Source: an uncultured Collinsella sp.
Lineage (GTDB): Bacteria > Actinomycetota > Coriobacteriia > Coriobacteriales > Coriobacteriaceae
Assembly (NCBI GenBank): GCA_900541145.1
Contig: UQIH01000004.1
Span: 1 to 64,000, forward strand
DNA length: 64,000 bases
Direction: 5' to 3'
Within the stretch, counting starts at the first letter, position 1; every line of letters starts with the position of its first letter. The notes under the pieces were generated by a model. The model saw nothing but the letters and a program-made list of their open reading frames with translations. It had not been told where the DNA came from and ran no database searches. Of this stretch, positions 44,078-53,037 are shown in pieces. Position numbers and translations under genes: made by a program.

Positions 44078-45411
44078 GACCGGTCGCCTCCAAACAAGTC
44101 GGAACGCGTGGCCAAGTAGGCATCGAGGGCCTCGAGCGCACGGTCCGCATAGGCCTGGTAGCGGTCGCGCTTGCTGCGGCGCTTACCATCCTCGAGTGGC
44201 GGCACCAGGCCAAAGTTGACATGCATGGGCTGATAGCCCACGGTGGCAGGATCGGTCGCATAGCCCACGAGCGCACCCAGGGCGCCCACACACGGCAACT
44301 CGACGCCCGCGGCACCGATAGCCTCGGCATAGGTGTTGAGCGCCGCGAGCAGACCTGTCGCCACGGCTTCCATGTACCCCTCGGTGCCGGTGATCTGACC
44401 GGCCAGGCGCACACCGGTACCGGGCACGGCAAAGGTGCCATCGAGCACATGCGGGGCGTCGACAAAGGTATTGCGGTGCATGACACCGTAGCGGAAGAAC
44501 TCAGCGTTCTCCAGGCCCGGCACCATATGGAAGACGCGCTTCTGCTCGCCAAAGGTCAAGTTGGTCTGGAAGCCCACCAGGTTATAGGCGGTCTTCTCCT
44601 TGTTCTCGGCACGCAGCTGAATCGCCGCCCAGGGGCGACGTCCGGTACGCGGGTCGGTGAGGCCGACGGGCTTCATGGCGCCAAAGCGAATGGCGTCCTT
44701 GCCGGTGCGCGCAACTTCCTCGGCAGGCTGGCAAGCCTGGAACAGATCGCCGCCCTCAAAGTCTTTGAGCACCACGCGGTCGGCCGTGGTAAGCGCCTCG
44801 ATAAAGGCCTCGTACTCCTCCTTATTGAGCGGAGCGTTGAGATAGTCGCCGCTCCCCTGCTCCTCATAGCGCGACTGCGAGAACAGCACGTCCATATCGA
44901 GCGTGGAGGCATCGACGATCGGCGCCGCGGCATCGAAGAACGCAAGGGCATCGCCACCGACGAGCTTCATAACCTCTTCGCTCAGCGCCGGTGAACACAG
45001 CGGGCCCGCGGCAATGACCACGTGACCCTCGGGAATCTGCGTGACCTCGCCGTGCACGACCTCGATATTGGGACGGGCGGCAACCTCGGCCTCGACAAGC
45101 TCGGAAAACTTGACGCGGTCGACCGCCAAGGCGCCACCGGCGGGAACGGCCGCACGATGGGCGCAGTCAAGCAGCACCGAGCCCATACGCTCAAGCTCGG
45201 CCTTCAGCAGGCCGGCGGCGGAATCCGGACGGGTCGACTTAAACGAATTGGAGCAGACGAGCTCTGCCAGGTGATCGGTATGGTGGGCCGGGGAGCTCAC
45301 CTGGGGGCGCATCTCGCACAGCTTTACGGCAAACCCGCGATCTGCCAGCTGGATCGCGCACTCCGAACCCGCCAGACCGCCACCGATAACTGTCACCTGA
45401 TCGAACTGCAT
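44074..45411 (-). CDS. trmFO: Methylenetetrahydrofolate-tRNA (uracil-5-)-methyltransferase TrmFO
   Basis: Folate/FAD enzyme that makes m5U54 in tRNA. The 445 residues start with the FAD dinucleotide fold VTVIGGGLAGSECA, then LCEMRP, the SNSFKSTRPDSAAGLLK segment typical of TrmFO, and the C-terminal MHVNFGLVPPLE. The ATG at 45411 follows AAAGGTG. It lies between dprA and xerC, a typical Firmicute/Actinobacteria layout. Confidence 0.96.
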   Translation of the reverse strand: MQFDQVTVIGGGLAGSECAIQLADRGFAVKLCEMRPQVSSPAHHTDHLAELVCSNSFKSTRPDSAAGLLKAELERMGSVLLDCAHRAAVPAGGALAVDRVKFSELVEAEVAARPNIEVVHGEVTQIPEGHVVIAAGPLCSPALSEEVMKLVGGDALAFFDAAAPIVDASTLDMDVLFSQSRYEEQGSGDYLNAPLNKEEYEAFIEALTTADRVVLKDFEGGDLFQACQPAEEVARTGKDAIRFGAMKPVGLTDPRTGRRPWAAIQLRAENKEKTAYNLVGFQTNLTFGEQKRVFHMVPGLENAEFFRYGVMHRNTFVDAPHVLDGTFAVPGTGVRLAGQITGTEGYMEAVATGLLAALNTYAEAIGAAGVELPCVGALGALVGYATDPATVGYQPMHVNFGLVPPLEDGKRRSKRDRYQAYADRALEALDAYLATRSDLFGGDRS

Positions 45412-45425
45412 CTGCAAACACCTTT

Positions 45426-46361
45426 CTAATTGACACGTTTTCCATTGTGACCGAAGGGTGTCTGGGCGTGAAGGGCAAACTTGGAGGGCGCATACCTTCC
45501 ATCCATCATGCGCTCGATAAGGCCCTCGAGTTCAAGCGAACCCAAGAGTTTGAGTACGCCGACTGCATCGAGCGACACGAGTGCCGCGATGTCGTCGACC
45601 TTGAGCGGAGAAGCGATGAGCGCATGCATCACGGTCTGCTGTGTTGGATTCAGGTCGGCAATGCCGGGAGCATCGGGGCGCGAGTAGCGCAGGGTGCCGT
45701 ATATGCGAGAGATAGCCATCTCGATGGACTCCTCGTCGACAATGCAGCAGGCACCGTTCGCAATGAGGTAATTCGTGCCACGCGACTCGGGCGATAGGAT
45801 CGACCCCGGCACGGCAAGAAGTTCGCGCCCCAAATCCATAGCAGCCTCGGCTGTAGAAAACGTCCCGGAAGGCATACCCGCCTCGGATACAAAGAGGGCT
45901 TGCGACAGGGCCGCGATCACGCGATTGCGGCGCGGAAAGGCAAACTTGCGCGGCCCCATGCCCCACGGAGAGATCGACACGACCGCGCCACCCGTATCGA
46001 GCGTGCGTGTAATAAGCCCCGCGCTCGAACGCGGGTAGACCACGTCGGCGCCCGTCCCCAGCACCACGACGTGTTTGCCGCCGGCGTTGACCGCAGCCCA
46101 ACCCGAGGCTTGGTCACAACCGACCGCGCCGCCCGAAACTACCGTCACTCCCGCCTCGACCGCAACCTTTGCCGCAAGCTCTGCCACGGCAAGACCATAC
46201 GGCGAGGCCTTTCGCGCGCCGATGATGGAGAGCGCGGGCGTCGAAAGCACCTCGGGGTTGCCGCGCACATAAAGCGTCTGGGGTACATCAGAAAGCTCCA
46301 AAACGGTCTCGGGATACAACGCATCACCTGGATGCAGCTCGAAGGTCCCCTCGGCCATCAT
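45426..46361 (-). CDS. dprA: DNA processing protein DprA
   Basis: Protects incoming single-stranded DNA during transformation and loads RecA. The 311 residues have the Rossmann-like DprA core: IIGARKASPYGLA, VVSGGAVGCDQASGWAA, VVVLGTGADVVYP, FPRRNRVIAALSQALFVSE, and SRGTNYLIANGA, then a C-terminal winged-helix domain. The ATG at 46361 overlaps the comM stop as ATGA and has GGAGGG upstream. The upstream open frame to 46517 runs in comM and is not real. It belongs to the operon with the shared competence motif. Confidence 0.95.
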   Translation of the reverse strand: MMAEGTFELHPGDALYPETVLELSDVPQTLYVRGNPEVLSTPALSIIGARKASPYGLAVAELAAKVAVEAGVTVVSGGAVGCDQASGWAAVNAGGKHVVVLGTGADVVYPRSSAGLITRTLDTGGAVVSISPWGMGPRKFAFPRRNRVIAALSQALFVSEAGMPSGTFSTAEAAMDLGRELLAVPGSILSPESRGTNYLIANGACCIVDEESIEMAISRIYGTLRYSRPDAPGIADLNPTQQTVMHALIASPLKVDDIAALVSLDAVGVLKLLGSLELEGLIERMMDGRYAPSKFALHAQTPFGHNGKRVN

Positions 46362-47881
46362 TGGTCCCTCCTTCCCTGGTACATCGCCGCCTCGAGCACG
46401 TGGTCCTGCGTCACTTGCTCGCTCTCGGCGACATCTGCGATCGTACGCGCAATGCGAACCAGGCGCACGATGCCACGCCCTGTGAGATGCGTGCGTTTGG
46501 ATAGGCCGAGTACGCATTTCTCGGCAGCATCATCAAGCTCAAAGGTCGAAACGACGCCGTCAATGGACCGCGTCTCGTCATCCTCGGCCTCGGCATCTGC
46601 ATCGTCCATACGGGATTCGCGCCAAGCGCGAAAAGCGCGACCGCGCACAACGTAGTCACGTAACTCGGCCGACGACATACCCTCTGCGCCCTCGATAATC
46701 ACTTGAGGGTCGGGACGGGTCACATCGATCATCATGTCGATACGGTCGGCCAAAGGACCGCGCAGTTTAGACCGATAGCGCTCGACCATCGCCGCCGAGC
46801 AGCGACACGGTACCTCGCGATCGCCCAAAAAGCCGCAGGGGCAGGGATTGCTCGCAGCCAGCAGCTGAAAGCGCGACGGGAAGGTAAAAGCCCCATCGAC
46901 GCGTACGATCCTCACGTAGCCGCGCTCGATAGGCTGACGCAGCGTCTGCAGTACGCCCGTGGGAAACTCGGCAAGCTCGTCCAAAAAGAGCACGCCGCCA
47001 TGAGCAAGGCTGATCTCACCTGGGTGCACCGGGCGTCCTCCGCCAATGAGGCCCGCCGTTGAAATACTGTGATGGGGACTGCGGAAGGGCCGGTGCCCCG
47101 CCAACAAGCCATCAATGTTCTCACCCAAAACCGAATGGATGCACAGCGCCTCTTGTTGATCCTCGAGAGAAAGCTCGGGCAAAATGCCCGTCATGCGCCG
47201 CGCAAGCATGGTCTTGCCCGAACCGGGCGAGCCGATCATGAGCAGGCCGAGCTCGCCGGCTGCCGCAAGCGCCATGCCACGTTTGGCGACCTCCTGCCCC
47301 AGCACGTCGGCATAGTCGAGCTCGGGCTCAAAGGTCGCCTCGACGCCCTCAGAATCCAGGTAGTGCCGCGCGGCATCGCCCATACCATGAGCAAGCTGGG
47401 ACAAATGATCGATAAATCCGCAGTCAACGCCAGCAAGCGGCACATGCTGGTCGGACCTGCCGGCGATAAAAGACAGCCCCATGTCGCGAGCCAGCAGCTG
47501 AAACGCAACCTCGCCCTTGACGGGAAGCACCGTACCGTCCAGACCAAGCTCACCTGCGATAAGGCAGCGATCGAGGTTGTCACGGGGAATCTGCCCATCG
47601 GCCGCTAGAACCGCGATGGCGATGGGCAGATCAAAGCCGCTACCGGTCTTGCGGATATCGCCGGGCGCCAGGTTGACCGTAATGCCCGAACGTGGGATCT
47701 CGAACCCGGCGGAGCGCATCGCGCAGCGAATACGACCGCGTGACTCCATCACCTCCATACTCGGAATACCGAGCATCTGAATGCCCGGAACGCCACCGGC
47801 AAGCGAGACCTCGACCGTGACGTGAATCGCCTCGACGCCACGGATGCAGGCCGCGTGAACGGCAAACGTCTCGAACGCCAT
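46358..47881 (-). CDS. comM: ComM / YifB family Mg-chelatase-like AAA+ ATPase
   Basis: Hexameric branch-migration helicase-like protein that aids integration of transformed DNA. The 507 residues have an N-terminal Lon-protease-like domain (EVSLAGGVPGIQMLGIP), the AAA+ core with GSPGSGKTMLARRM and LFLDELAEFP, NPCPCGFLGD zinc-like cysteines, and a C-terminal helical domain. The ATG at 47881 overlaps the yraN stop by one base (TGATG). Confidence 0.95.
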   Translation of the reverse strand: MAFETFAVHAACIRGVEAIHVTVEVSLAGGVPGIQMLGIPSMEVMESRGRIRCAMRSAGFEIPRSGITVNLAPGDIRKTGSGFDLPIAIAVLAADGQIPRDNLDRCLIAGELGLDGTVLPVKGEVAFQLLARDMGLSFIAGRSDQHVPLAGVDCGFIDHLSQLAHGMGDAARHYLDSEGVEATFEPELDYADVLGQEVAKRGMALAAAGELGLLMIGSPGSGKTMLARRMTGILPELSLEDQQEALCIHSVLGENIDGLLAGHRPFRSPHHSISTAGLIGGGRPVHPGEISLAHGGVLFLDELAEFPTGVLQTLRQPIERGYVRIVRVDGAFTFPSRFQLLAASNPCPCGFLGDREVPCRCSAAMVERYRSKLRGPLADRIDMMIDVTRPDPQVIIEGAEGMSSAELRDYVVRGRAFRAWRESRMDDADAEAEDDETRSIDGVVSTFELDDAAEKCVLGLSKRTHLTGRGIVRLVRIARTIADVAESEQVTQDHVLEAAMYQGRRDQ

Positions 47882-48366
47882 CACGACACCTGCCAATCGA
47901 ACGCGTTGTACTGATGCTCGATCTCGGCGATATGCCCGCCGCGAATGGTGACACCCACGGCATCGAAGCGAATCGCCTTGAGCGGATAATGCTCCATGAG
48001 ATAGCAACTTGCGATGCGGCGGTAGCGGCGTTGCTTTTGAGCGTCCACGGCCTCCTCGGGAAAGACCCGCGTGGTGCAATCCAGCGCGACGCGTCTGGTC
48101 TTGACCTCGGCCATCACTACGACATCGTCGAGCTCATCGAGCAGCACCAGATCGGCCTCGCCCTCGGTGCAACGATAACCCTGCTCCAGCAAGGTGTAGC
48201 CGCGCTCGTTAAAGTAGTCGATGGTGATCAGCTCGCCTAGCATACCCAGCTCGCGGGGACTGAGTCCCTTGATAAACTCGGGCGTCATCGCCCCGCTGTC
48301 GAGCTCGCCGTTTTCCCAACGCTCCTTGAGCTGCTGCGTCTTGCTCTTTTTGCTTGCGGCACCCAT
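47881..48366 (-). CDS. yraN: YraN family (UPF0102) putative endonuclease
   Basis: Restriction-endonuclease-fold protein often found beside rnhB, comM and dprA. Its 161 residues contain the family core GELITIDYFNERGYTLL, GEADLVLLDE and MAEVKTRR (the D-ExK catalytic pattern). An N-terminal extension of about 45 residues (basic, KKSKTQQLKERWENGE) is longer than usual. The ATG at 48366 follows GGAAAGGAG. It is the first gene of the yraN-comM-dprA-trmFO-xerC operon, with the shared 18-bp motif 73 bp upstream. Exact role in transformation is not known. Confidence 0.9.
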   Translation of the reverse strand: MGAASKKSKTQQLKERWENGELDSGAMTPEFIKGLSPRELGMLGELITIDYFNERGYTLLEQGYRCTEGEADLVLLDELDDVVVMAEVKTRRVALDCTTRVFPEEAVDAQKQRRYRRIASCYLMEHYPLKAIRFDAVGVTIRGGHIAEIEHQYNAFDWQVS

Positions 48367-48439
48367 GGGGTCTCCTTTCCCGCACACTGCATTGCCCCGA
48401 TGATGAGGGCACCTTTCATGCGGGTAAGTACCGGAAGCT

Positions 48440-48457
48440 AACCAAAAGCTGACCAAA
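48440..48457 (-). promoter_or_regulatory. Shared competence-operon motif, copy 2 (upstream of yraN-comM-dprA)
   Basis: Same 18 bp as 19087-19104 in the same orientation. It lies 6 bp beyond the U run of the rnhB terminator and 73 bp before the yraN ATG, so it falls in the promoter or early leader of the operon. The TTTGGT pair has an 11-bp period. Confidence 0.6.
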
Positions 48458-48462
48458 TGCCG

Positions 48463-48506
48463 ACAAAAAACGGGCCGTACGCAGCAATGTTGTTGCATAC
48501 GGCCCG
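48463..48506 (-). terminator. Rho-independent terminator of rnhB
   Basis: A 9-bp GC-rich stem (CGGGCCGTA at 48471-48479, TACGGCCCG at 48498-48506), with further inner pairing, is followed by six U in the minus-strand RNA. Confidence 0.92.
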
Positions 48507-48555
48507 CTACCAGCAGGTTTATAAAACCCCAGGGGTCCCTGTCTCCACAATTGAC

Positions 48556-49344
48556 CTAGAAAAGGCGCTCGGTCTGCAGAAAGTTTCCGCAAAAGCTCAC
48601 TCGGTGCAGAGGACAAAGTCCGTATTTGCGAATGGCCTCGATATGCTCGGGGCTTGCATAGCCCTTCGACTCGGCCAGATGGTACTCGGGATACTCGGCG
48701 TCGTACTCGACCATCATCTCGTCACGCGTGACCTTGGCCATGATGGACGCCGCGGCGATGCAGGCGATTTTGGCATCGCCCTTGACCACGTCGCGCTCGT
48801 TGGGAACGGCACCCAGAGGGTTACCGTCCATGAGGACGCAGTCGGGTTCAAGTCCCGTATCGGCCACGGCGCCCGCAACGGCAGCGCGGATGGCGCGGGC
48901 CATGCCCATCTCATCGATATCCTTCGGCGCGATATGGCAAAAACCGATCGCCGTCGCCACCTCGGCAATCTTCACTGAGAGCAACTCGCGGCGCGCCGGC
49001 GTGAGCTTTTTGGAATCGTTGATGCCCCAGACGCGCGGCTCCATAGGAAGGCAGACAGCGCATACCGTCAAAGGACCGGCCACCGATCCGCGACCCACCT
49101 CGTCGACACCAACGACCACCCCATCGCCGCCAAGCTCATGCATAAGCACGTACATGTCATTGACGCGCTCGCGCTCGGCAAGCTCTTTGGCATGGCGTTT
49201 GAGGGCGCGTTCGCAAGCCTTGATCACCTGCTGGCGCGGGTCCTCGCGATAATGCTCCACGAGGGCGGGAATCTCCTCAAACGTAGCGCTCGCCAACTCA
49301 CCGGCAACCTGCGATGCCGAAACCGAGCTCGTCATGTTGGCCAT
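48556..49344 (-). CDS. rnhB: Ribonuclease HII
   Basis: Removes ribonucleotides from DNA and RNA primers. The 262 residues have the DEDD site beginning VGVDEVGRGSVAG (Asp81, Glu82), then NDSKKLTPARR, with further aspartates in VLMDGNPLGA. An N-terminal 75-residue extension occurs in many Gram-positive RNase HII. The ATG at 49344 follows AAGGAGGG; an earlier in-frame ATG at 49362 overlaps that site. rplS-rnhB is a conserved neighbourhood. Confidence 0.96.
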   Translation of the reverse strand: MANMTSSVSASQVAGELASATFEEIPALVEHYREDPRQQVIKACERALKRHAKELAERERVNDMYVLMHELGGDGVVVGVDEVGRGSVAGPLTVCAVCLPMEPRVWGINDSKKLTPARRELLSVKIAEVATAIGFCHIAPKDIDEMGMARAIRAAVAGAVADTGLEPDCVLMDGNPLGAVPNERDVVKGDAKIACIAAASIMAKVTRDEMMVEYDAEYPEYHLAESKGYASPEHIEAIRKYGLCPLHRVSFCGNFLQTERLF

Positions 49345-49370
49345 ACCAGGCCCTCCTTGCATGCAAATCA

Positions 49371-49403
49371 GATAAAAAGAAGGGCCACCCGAAGGTGACC
49401 CTT
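49371..49403 (-). terminator. Rho-independent terminator of rplS
   Basis: AAGGGCCACC (49380-49389) pairs with GGTGACCCTT (49394-49403) except one C-A mismatch, with UUUUU nearby in the minus-strand RNA. It may be partly read through into rnhB. Confidence 0.8.
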
Positions 49404-49437
49404 GTGTCCAAACGAGTGAACAGACGCTGCGATCTTC

Positions 49438-49779
49438 TTAGCGCTTCTCGGGGATGCGAGCAGCCTTGCCCACCTTGTCGCGGAGGTAGTACAGCTTGGC
49501 GCGACGGACGCGACCATGACGAACGACCTCGAGCTTGGCGATCTTGGGGCTGTGAAGCGGGAAGGTACGCTCAACACCGACACCGAAGGACATCTTGCGG
49601 ACGGTGAAGGTCTCGCGGGCACCGGCGCCGGCCATGCGGATGACGTCGCCCTGGAAGACCTGGATGCGCTCGCGGTCGCCTTCCTTAATGCGGTAGTGAA
49701 CCTTGACGTTGTCGGCGACGCGAACCTGAGGAATGTCCTCGCGGATCTGCTGACGCTCGATTGCGCGGATGTAATCCAT
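49438..49779 (-). CDS. rplS: 50S ribosomal protein L19
   Basis: Large-subunit protein near the subunit interface. The 113 residues include [52 protein letters not shown] and [18 protein letters not shown], matching the normal 115-residue family. The ATG at 49779 has AAGGAA 6 nt upstream. It has its own consensus promoter. Confidence 0.97.
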   Translation of the reverse strand: MDYIRAIERQQIREDIPQVRVADNVKVHYRIKEGDRERIQVFQGDVIRMAGAGARETFTVRKMSFGVGVERTFPLHSPKIAKLEVVRHGRVRRAKLYYLRDKVGKAARIPEKR

Positions 49780-49848
49780 GTGCAATTCCTTACTCTTCTA
49801 GAGGTGCCGTACCACCATGGCCGGCACGTAGTTGAACAAACGTATTCG

Positions 49849-49876
49849 AGTATACACGCGCGGGTTTCTGCTGCAA
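49849..49876 (-). promoter_or_regulatory. rplS promoter
   Basis: The minus strand has TTGCAG (49876-49871), a 16-bp spacer and TATACT (49854-49849); transcription would begin about 60 nt before the rplS ATG. This is the best -35/-10 pair in the window. Confidence 0.7.
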
Positions 49877-49920
49877 GAACAATTTTTTACGCAGACAAAA
49901 AGACAAAACCCGCACATGAT

Positions 49921-49950
49921 AACCGCCCGCCTCACGAATGAGGCGGGCGG
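49921..49950 (-). terminator. Rho-independent terminator of ppdK
   Basis: A perfect 12-bp GC-rich stem (CCGCCCGCCTCA at 49923-49934, TGAGGCGGGCGG at 49939-49950) with a CGAA loop, about 40 bp after the ppdK stop. Only UUAU follows directly. Confidence 0.8.
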
Positions 49951-49990
49951 CATGAAGGGGGGGCTACACTAGGCGTCTACGCCCAAAACG

Positions 49991-52741
49991 TTAGGCGGAA
50001 CGCTTGGCCTCGAGCTTGGCCTGGGCGGCCGCAAGACGTGCGAGGGGTACGCGATAGGGCGAGCAGGACACGTAATCCACGTCGGCCACGTTAAACAGGC
50101 CCTTGATGGACTTGGGGTCGCCGCCGTGCTCGCCGCACACGCCAAAGTGCATGTCGGGGTTGGTGGCGCGGCCCTTCTCGACAGCCATGCGCACCAGTTC
50201 GAGTACTGCCGTGTCGATGGTCTCGAAGGGGTTGTCCTTCAAGATCTTCTTATGCATGTACAGCGGGATGAACTTAGCCTCGGCATCGTCACGCGAGAAA
50301 CCGAAGGTCGTCTGGGTAAGGTCGTTGGTGCCAAAGCAGAAGAAATCGGCGTGCTGGGCGATCTCGTCGGCGACCATACAGGCGCGCGGCAGCTCGAGCA
50401 TCGTGCCCACGGGAATGTTGAGCTCGACGCCCTCCTCGGCGGAAACCTCGGCTATGACGCGCTCGATAACCTCGCGGGTCTGGACATGCTCTGCCGTGAT
50501 GGAGACGAGCGGAACCATGATCTCGGGACGCGGATCGACGCCTTCCTTGATAAGACGGGCAGCAGCCGTGGCGACGGCGCGAACCTGCATGAGTGGCAGA
50601 TCGCCAAAGACGACGGACAGGCGCACGCCCCGTAGGCCGAGCATCGGGTTGGACTCGACCATGCCGTCGATACGACGCAAGCGGGCGCGCAGGACGGCAA
50701 GCTCTTTCTCGCTGGCGCCAGCGGCTTCCTTCTTGGTGATGGCGACCTCGAACTCGCGAGGATTATCCAGGAACTCATGAAGCGGCGGATCGAGCAGGCG
50801 GACGACCACATCGCGACCGGACATGGTCTTGAACATCGCCAGGAAGTCCTCGGCCTGAACCTTGAGCAGGTCGGCCAGGGCCTGCTGCTTCACGGCCTCA
50901 TCGTCAGACAGGATAAAGCTCTGGATGATGTTCTTGCGATCGCCCAGGAACATGTGCTCGGTGCGGCACAGGCCAATAGCCTCGGCGCCAAACTCGAGGG
51001 CGAGCATGGCATCCTCGGGATTGTCGGCGTTGACGCGCACATGGTTGGCATGGCCACAGGTCTCGTCCAGGCGAATCTCGTCGGCCCAGGACAGGATGGT
51101 ATCCAGATCGCCGGTGAGCTCGGCGGAGACCAGGTCAACGGCGCCGTCGACGACGATACCCTGGGTGCCGTCGATGGAGATGACATCGCCCTCGCGCAGC
51201 ACGCGGTCACTGCCCTCGATACGCACGACCTTCTCAGCAGCGTCGATGTGGAAGCGCTCAACGCCGCAGACGCAGGGCGTACCCATGCCGCGGGCGATAA
51301 CGGCGGCATGGCTCGTCTTGCCACCGTGGCTGGTAAGGATACCTTCGGCGGCGACCATGCCCTTCAGGTCGTCGGGGTTGGTCTCCCAACGAACCAGAAT
51401 GACCTTGTGACCCTCGGCGGAACGTGCGACGGCGTCGTCACTCGAGAACACGACCTCGCCCACGGCGGCACCAGGGCTGGCATTAAGACCGCTGGCCAGA
51501 GCCTCATACTTCTTGGAGGCGTCGAGCTGCGGGTGCAGGAGCTGGTCGAGCTGCGCGGGATCGATGCGGCTCACGGCCTCCTCGCGGGTGATCAGGCCTT
51601 CCTCGACCATTTCGATGGCGATGCGCAGGGCGGCGGTGGCGGTGCGCTTGCCCACGCGGGTCTGGAGCATCCAGAGCTTGCCCTGCTCAATGGTGAACTC
51701 GATATCGCACATATCGCGGTAATGATCCTCGAGCGTCAGGAACACGCGCTCGAGCTCCTCACCTGCGGACTCGAGGCCCGGGGTGGTCTTGAGGTCGACG
51801 ATGGGCTCGGTGTTGCGGATACCGGCGACGACGTCCTCGCCCTGGGCATTAACCAAAAAGTCACCGTAGAACTCCTTGGTGCCGTCGGCCGGATTACGCG
51901 TAAAGGCGACGCCCGTCGCAGAGGTCTCGCCCTTGTTGCCAAAGGCCATGGCCTGCACGTTGACGGCGGTGCCGAGGTCGTCGGAAATGCCATGCTGCTT
52001 GCGGTAGATGCAGGCACGCTCGTTCATCCAGCTGCCAAAGACGGCCTGGATTGCAAGGCGTAGCTGAAGCTCCGGATCGTGCGGGAAAACGGGCTTGCCA
52101 TCGGCGACCTCGAGCTCGGGATACAGGGAGGCATCGACGTTCTCGGAGAAGATGCCCTTAAAGGTCTCGACGAGTTCCTGCAGGTCCTCGGCCGAAAGCT
52201 CGGAATCGACGCGAACGCCGGCGACCAGACGGGCCTGGGTCAGGGCGTTCTCGAACAGGTCGGCGTCAACGCCCATGACGACATTGGAAAACATCTGGAT
52301 AAAGCGGCGATAGCTATCCCAGGCAAAACGCGGGTTCTGCGTCTGCGCGATGAGGCCCTGGACAGAATCGTCATTGAGGCCCAAGTTGAGGACCGTGTCC
52401 ATCATACCGGGCATGGAGAACGGAGCGCCCGAACGAACCGACACGAGCAGCGGATCGGAGGCGTCGCCGAGCTTCTTGCCACAGCGGGCCTCGAGGTCTG
52501 CCTCGGCGGCAACGATTTCATCGAGTGCGCCATCAGGCCACACGTTGCCGGCACCGGAGTACTCGACACAGGTCTGGCAGGTAATGGTAAAGCCGCCGGG
52601 AACCGGCAGGCCGATACGGCTCATCTCGGCAAGGTTTGCGCCCTTGCCGCCAAGCACGAAGTTCATGGACTTGTCGCCCTCAGTCACGCAAGTGCCCTGG
52701 GCGTCGGTACCAAAACGGTAAACCCTCTTGCAATCGCTCAC
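49991..52741 (-). CDS. ppdK: Pyruvate, phosphate dikinase
   Basis: Interconverts pyruvate + ATP + Pi with PEP + AMP + PPi. In anaerobes it often works in glycolysis to save ATP or in gluconeogenesis. The 916 residues have an N-terminal ATP-grasp domain (LGGKGANLAEMSRIGLPVPGG), the swivelling phosphohistidine domain (GGKTSHAAVIARG, near residue 480) and the C-terminal PEP barrel (GLCRTEHMFLGDR, FGTNDLTQTTFGFSRDD). The start is GTG at 52741 with GGGGAAG upstream. It is downstream of its regulator gene ppsR but has its own control region. Confidence 0.97.
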   Translation of the reverse strand: MSDCKRVYRFGTDAQGTCVTEGDKSMNFVLGGKGANLAEMSRIGLPVPGGFTITCQTCVEYSGAGNVWPDGALDEIVAAEADLEARCGKKLGDASDPLLVSVRSGAPFSMPGMMDTVLNLGLNDDSVQGLIAQTQNPRFAWDSYRRFIQMFSNVVMGVDADLFENALTQARLVAGVRVDSELSAEDLQELVETFKGIFSENVDASLYPELEVADGKPVFPHDPELQLRLAIQAVFGSWMNERACIYRKQHGISDDLGTAVNVQAMAFGNKGETSATGVAFTRNPADGTKEFYGDFLVNAQGEDVVAGIRNTEPIVDLKTTPGLESAGEELERVFLTLEDHYRDMCDIEFTIEQGKLWMLQTRVGKRTATAALRIAIEMVEEGLITREEAVSRIDPAQLDQLLHPQLDASKKYEALASGLNASPGAAVGEVVFSSDDAVARSAEGHKVILVRWETNPDDLKGMVAAEGILTSHGGKTSHAAVIARGMGTPCVCGVERFHIDAAEKVVRIEGSDRVLREGDVISIDGTQGIVVDGAVDLVSAELTGDLDTILSWADEIRLDETCGHANHVRVNADNPEDAMLALEFGAEAIGLCRTEHMFLGDRKNIIQSFILSDDEAVKQQALADLLKVQAEDFLAMFKTMSGRDVVVRLLDPPLHEFLDNPREFEVAITKKEAAGASEKELAVLRARLRRIDGMVESNPMLGLRGVRLSVVFGDLPLMQVRAVATAAARLIKEGVDPRPEIMVPLVSITAEHVQTREVIERVIAEVSAEEGVELNIPVGTMLELPRACMVADEIAQHADFFCFGTNDLTQTTFGFSRDDAEAKFIPLYMHKKILKDNPFETIDTAVLELVRMAVEKGRATNPDMHFGVCGEHGGDPKSIKGLFNVADVDYVSCSPYRVPLARLAAAQAKLEAKRSA

Positions 52742-52863
52742 GATACTTCCCCTTCCATGTGCTCTCGCACACGACCGTGGTAACGAATCGACCCGTCGGA
52801 TGCGGACCGTGAGGGAACTATACGGCGGGTTTTGGACAGGCTTGAGCAGAGGATGCGCGGTTT

Positions 52864-52911
52864 GGTAAACGTGCTAAAACTTGCGGTAAACGGTAGGTAA
52901 AGATGGTTACC
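52864..52911 (-). repeat. Phased GGTAAA repeats in ppdK leader region
   Basis: GGTAAA occurs at 52864, 52885 and 52896 (plus orientation), spaced 21 and 11 bp, then the inverted-type GGTTACC at 52905-52911. Spacing near whole helical turns suggests protein binding on one DNA face. No known motif was recognised. Confidence 0.4.
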
Positions 52912-52926
52912 TTATGAAGATACCAC

Positions 52927-52963
52927 TGCAAGAAACTTGCTGGTCAAATGCAAGTAATTTGCT
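52927..52963 (-). promoter_or_regulatory. Paired operator-like repeats in ppdK promoter region
   Basis: TGCAAGAAACTTGCT (52927-52941) and TGCAAGTAATTTGCT (52949-52963) are 13/15 identical, each is nearly palindromic, and their centres are 22 bp apart. A minus-strand -10-like GATAAT (52982-52977) lies just upstream, so a bound dimer pair would sit at the start of transcription. The regulator is unknown. Confidence 0.5.
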
Positions 52964-53037
52964 AAATCGCTTTACCATTATCGTGTATTATTTTTAGTTA
53001 GTTATTTTAGGCGGAGCATTTTAGCTACCCCAATGAG

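Noticed and set aside
48411..48555. Small ORFs in the rnhB-yraN gap
   Set aside because: They run through the terminator hairpin and the motif, lack ribosome sites and resemble nothing known.
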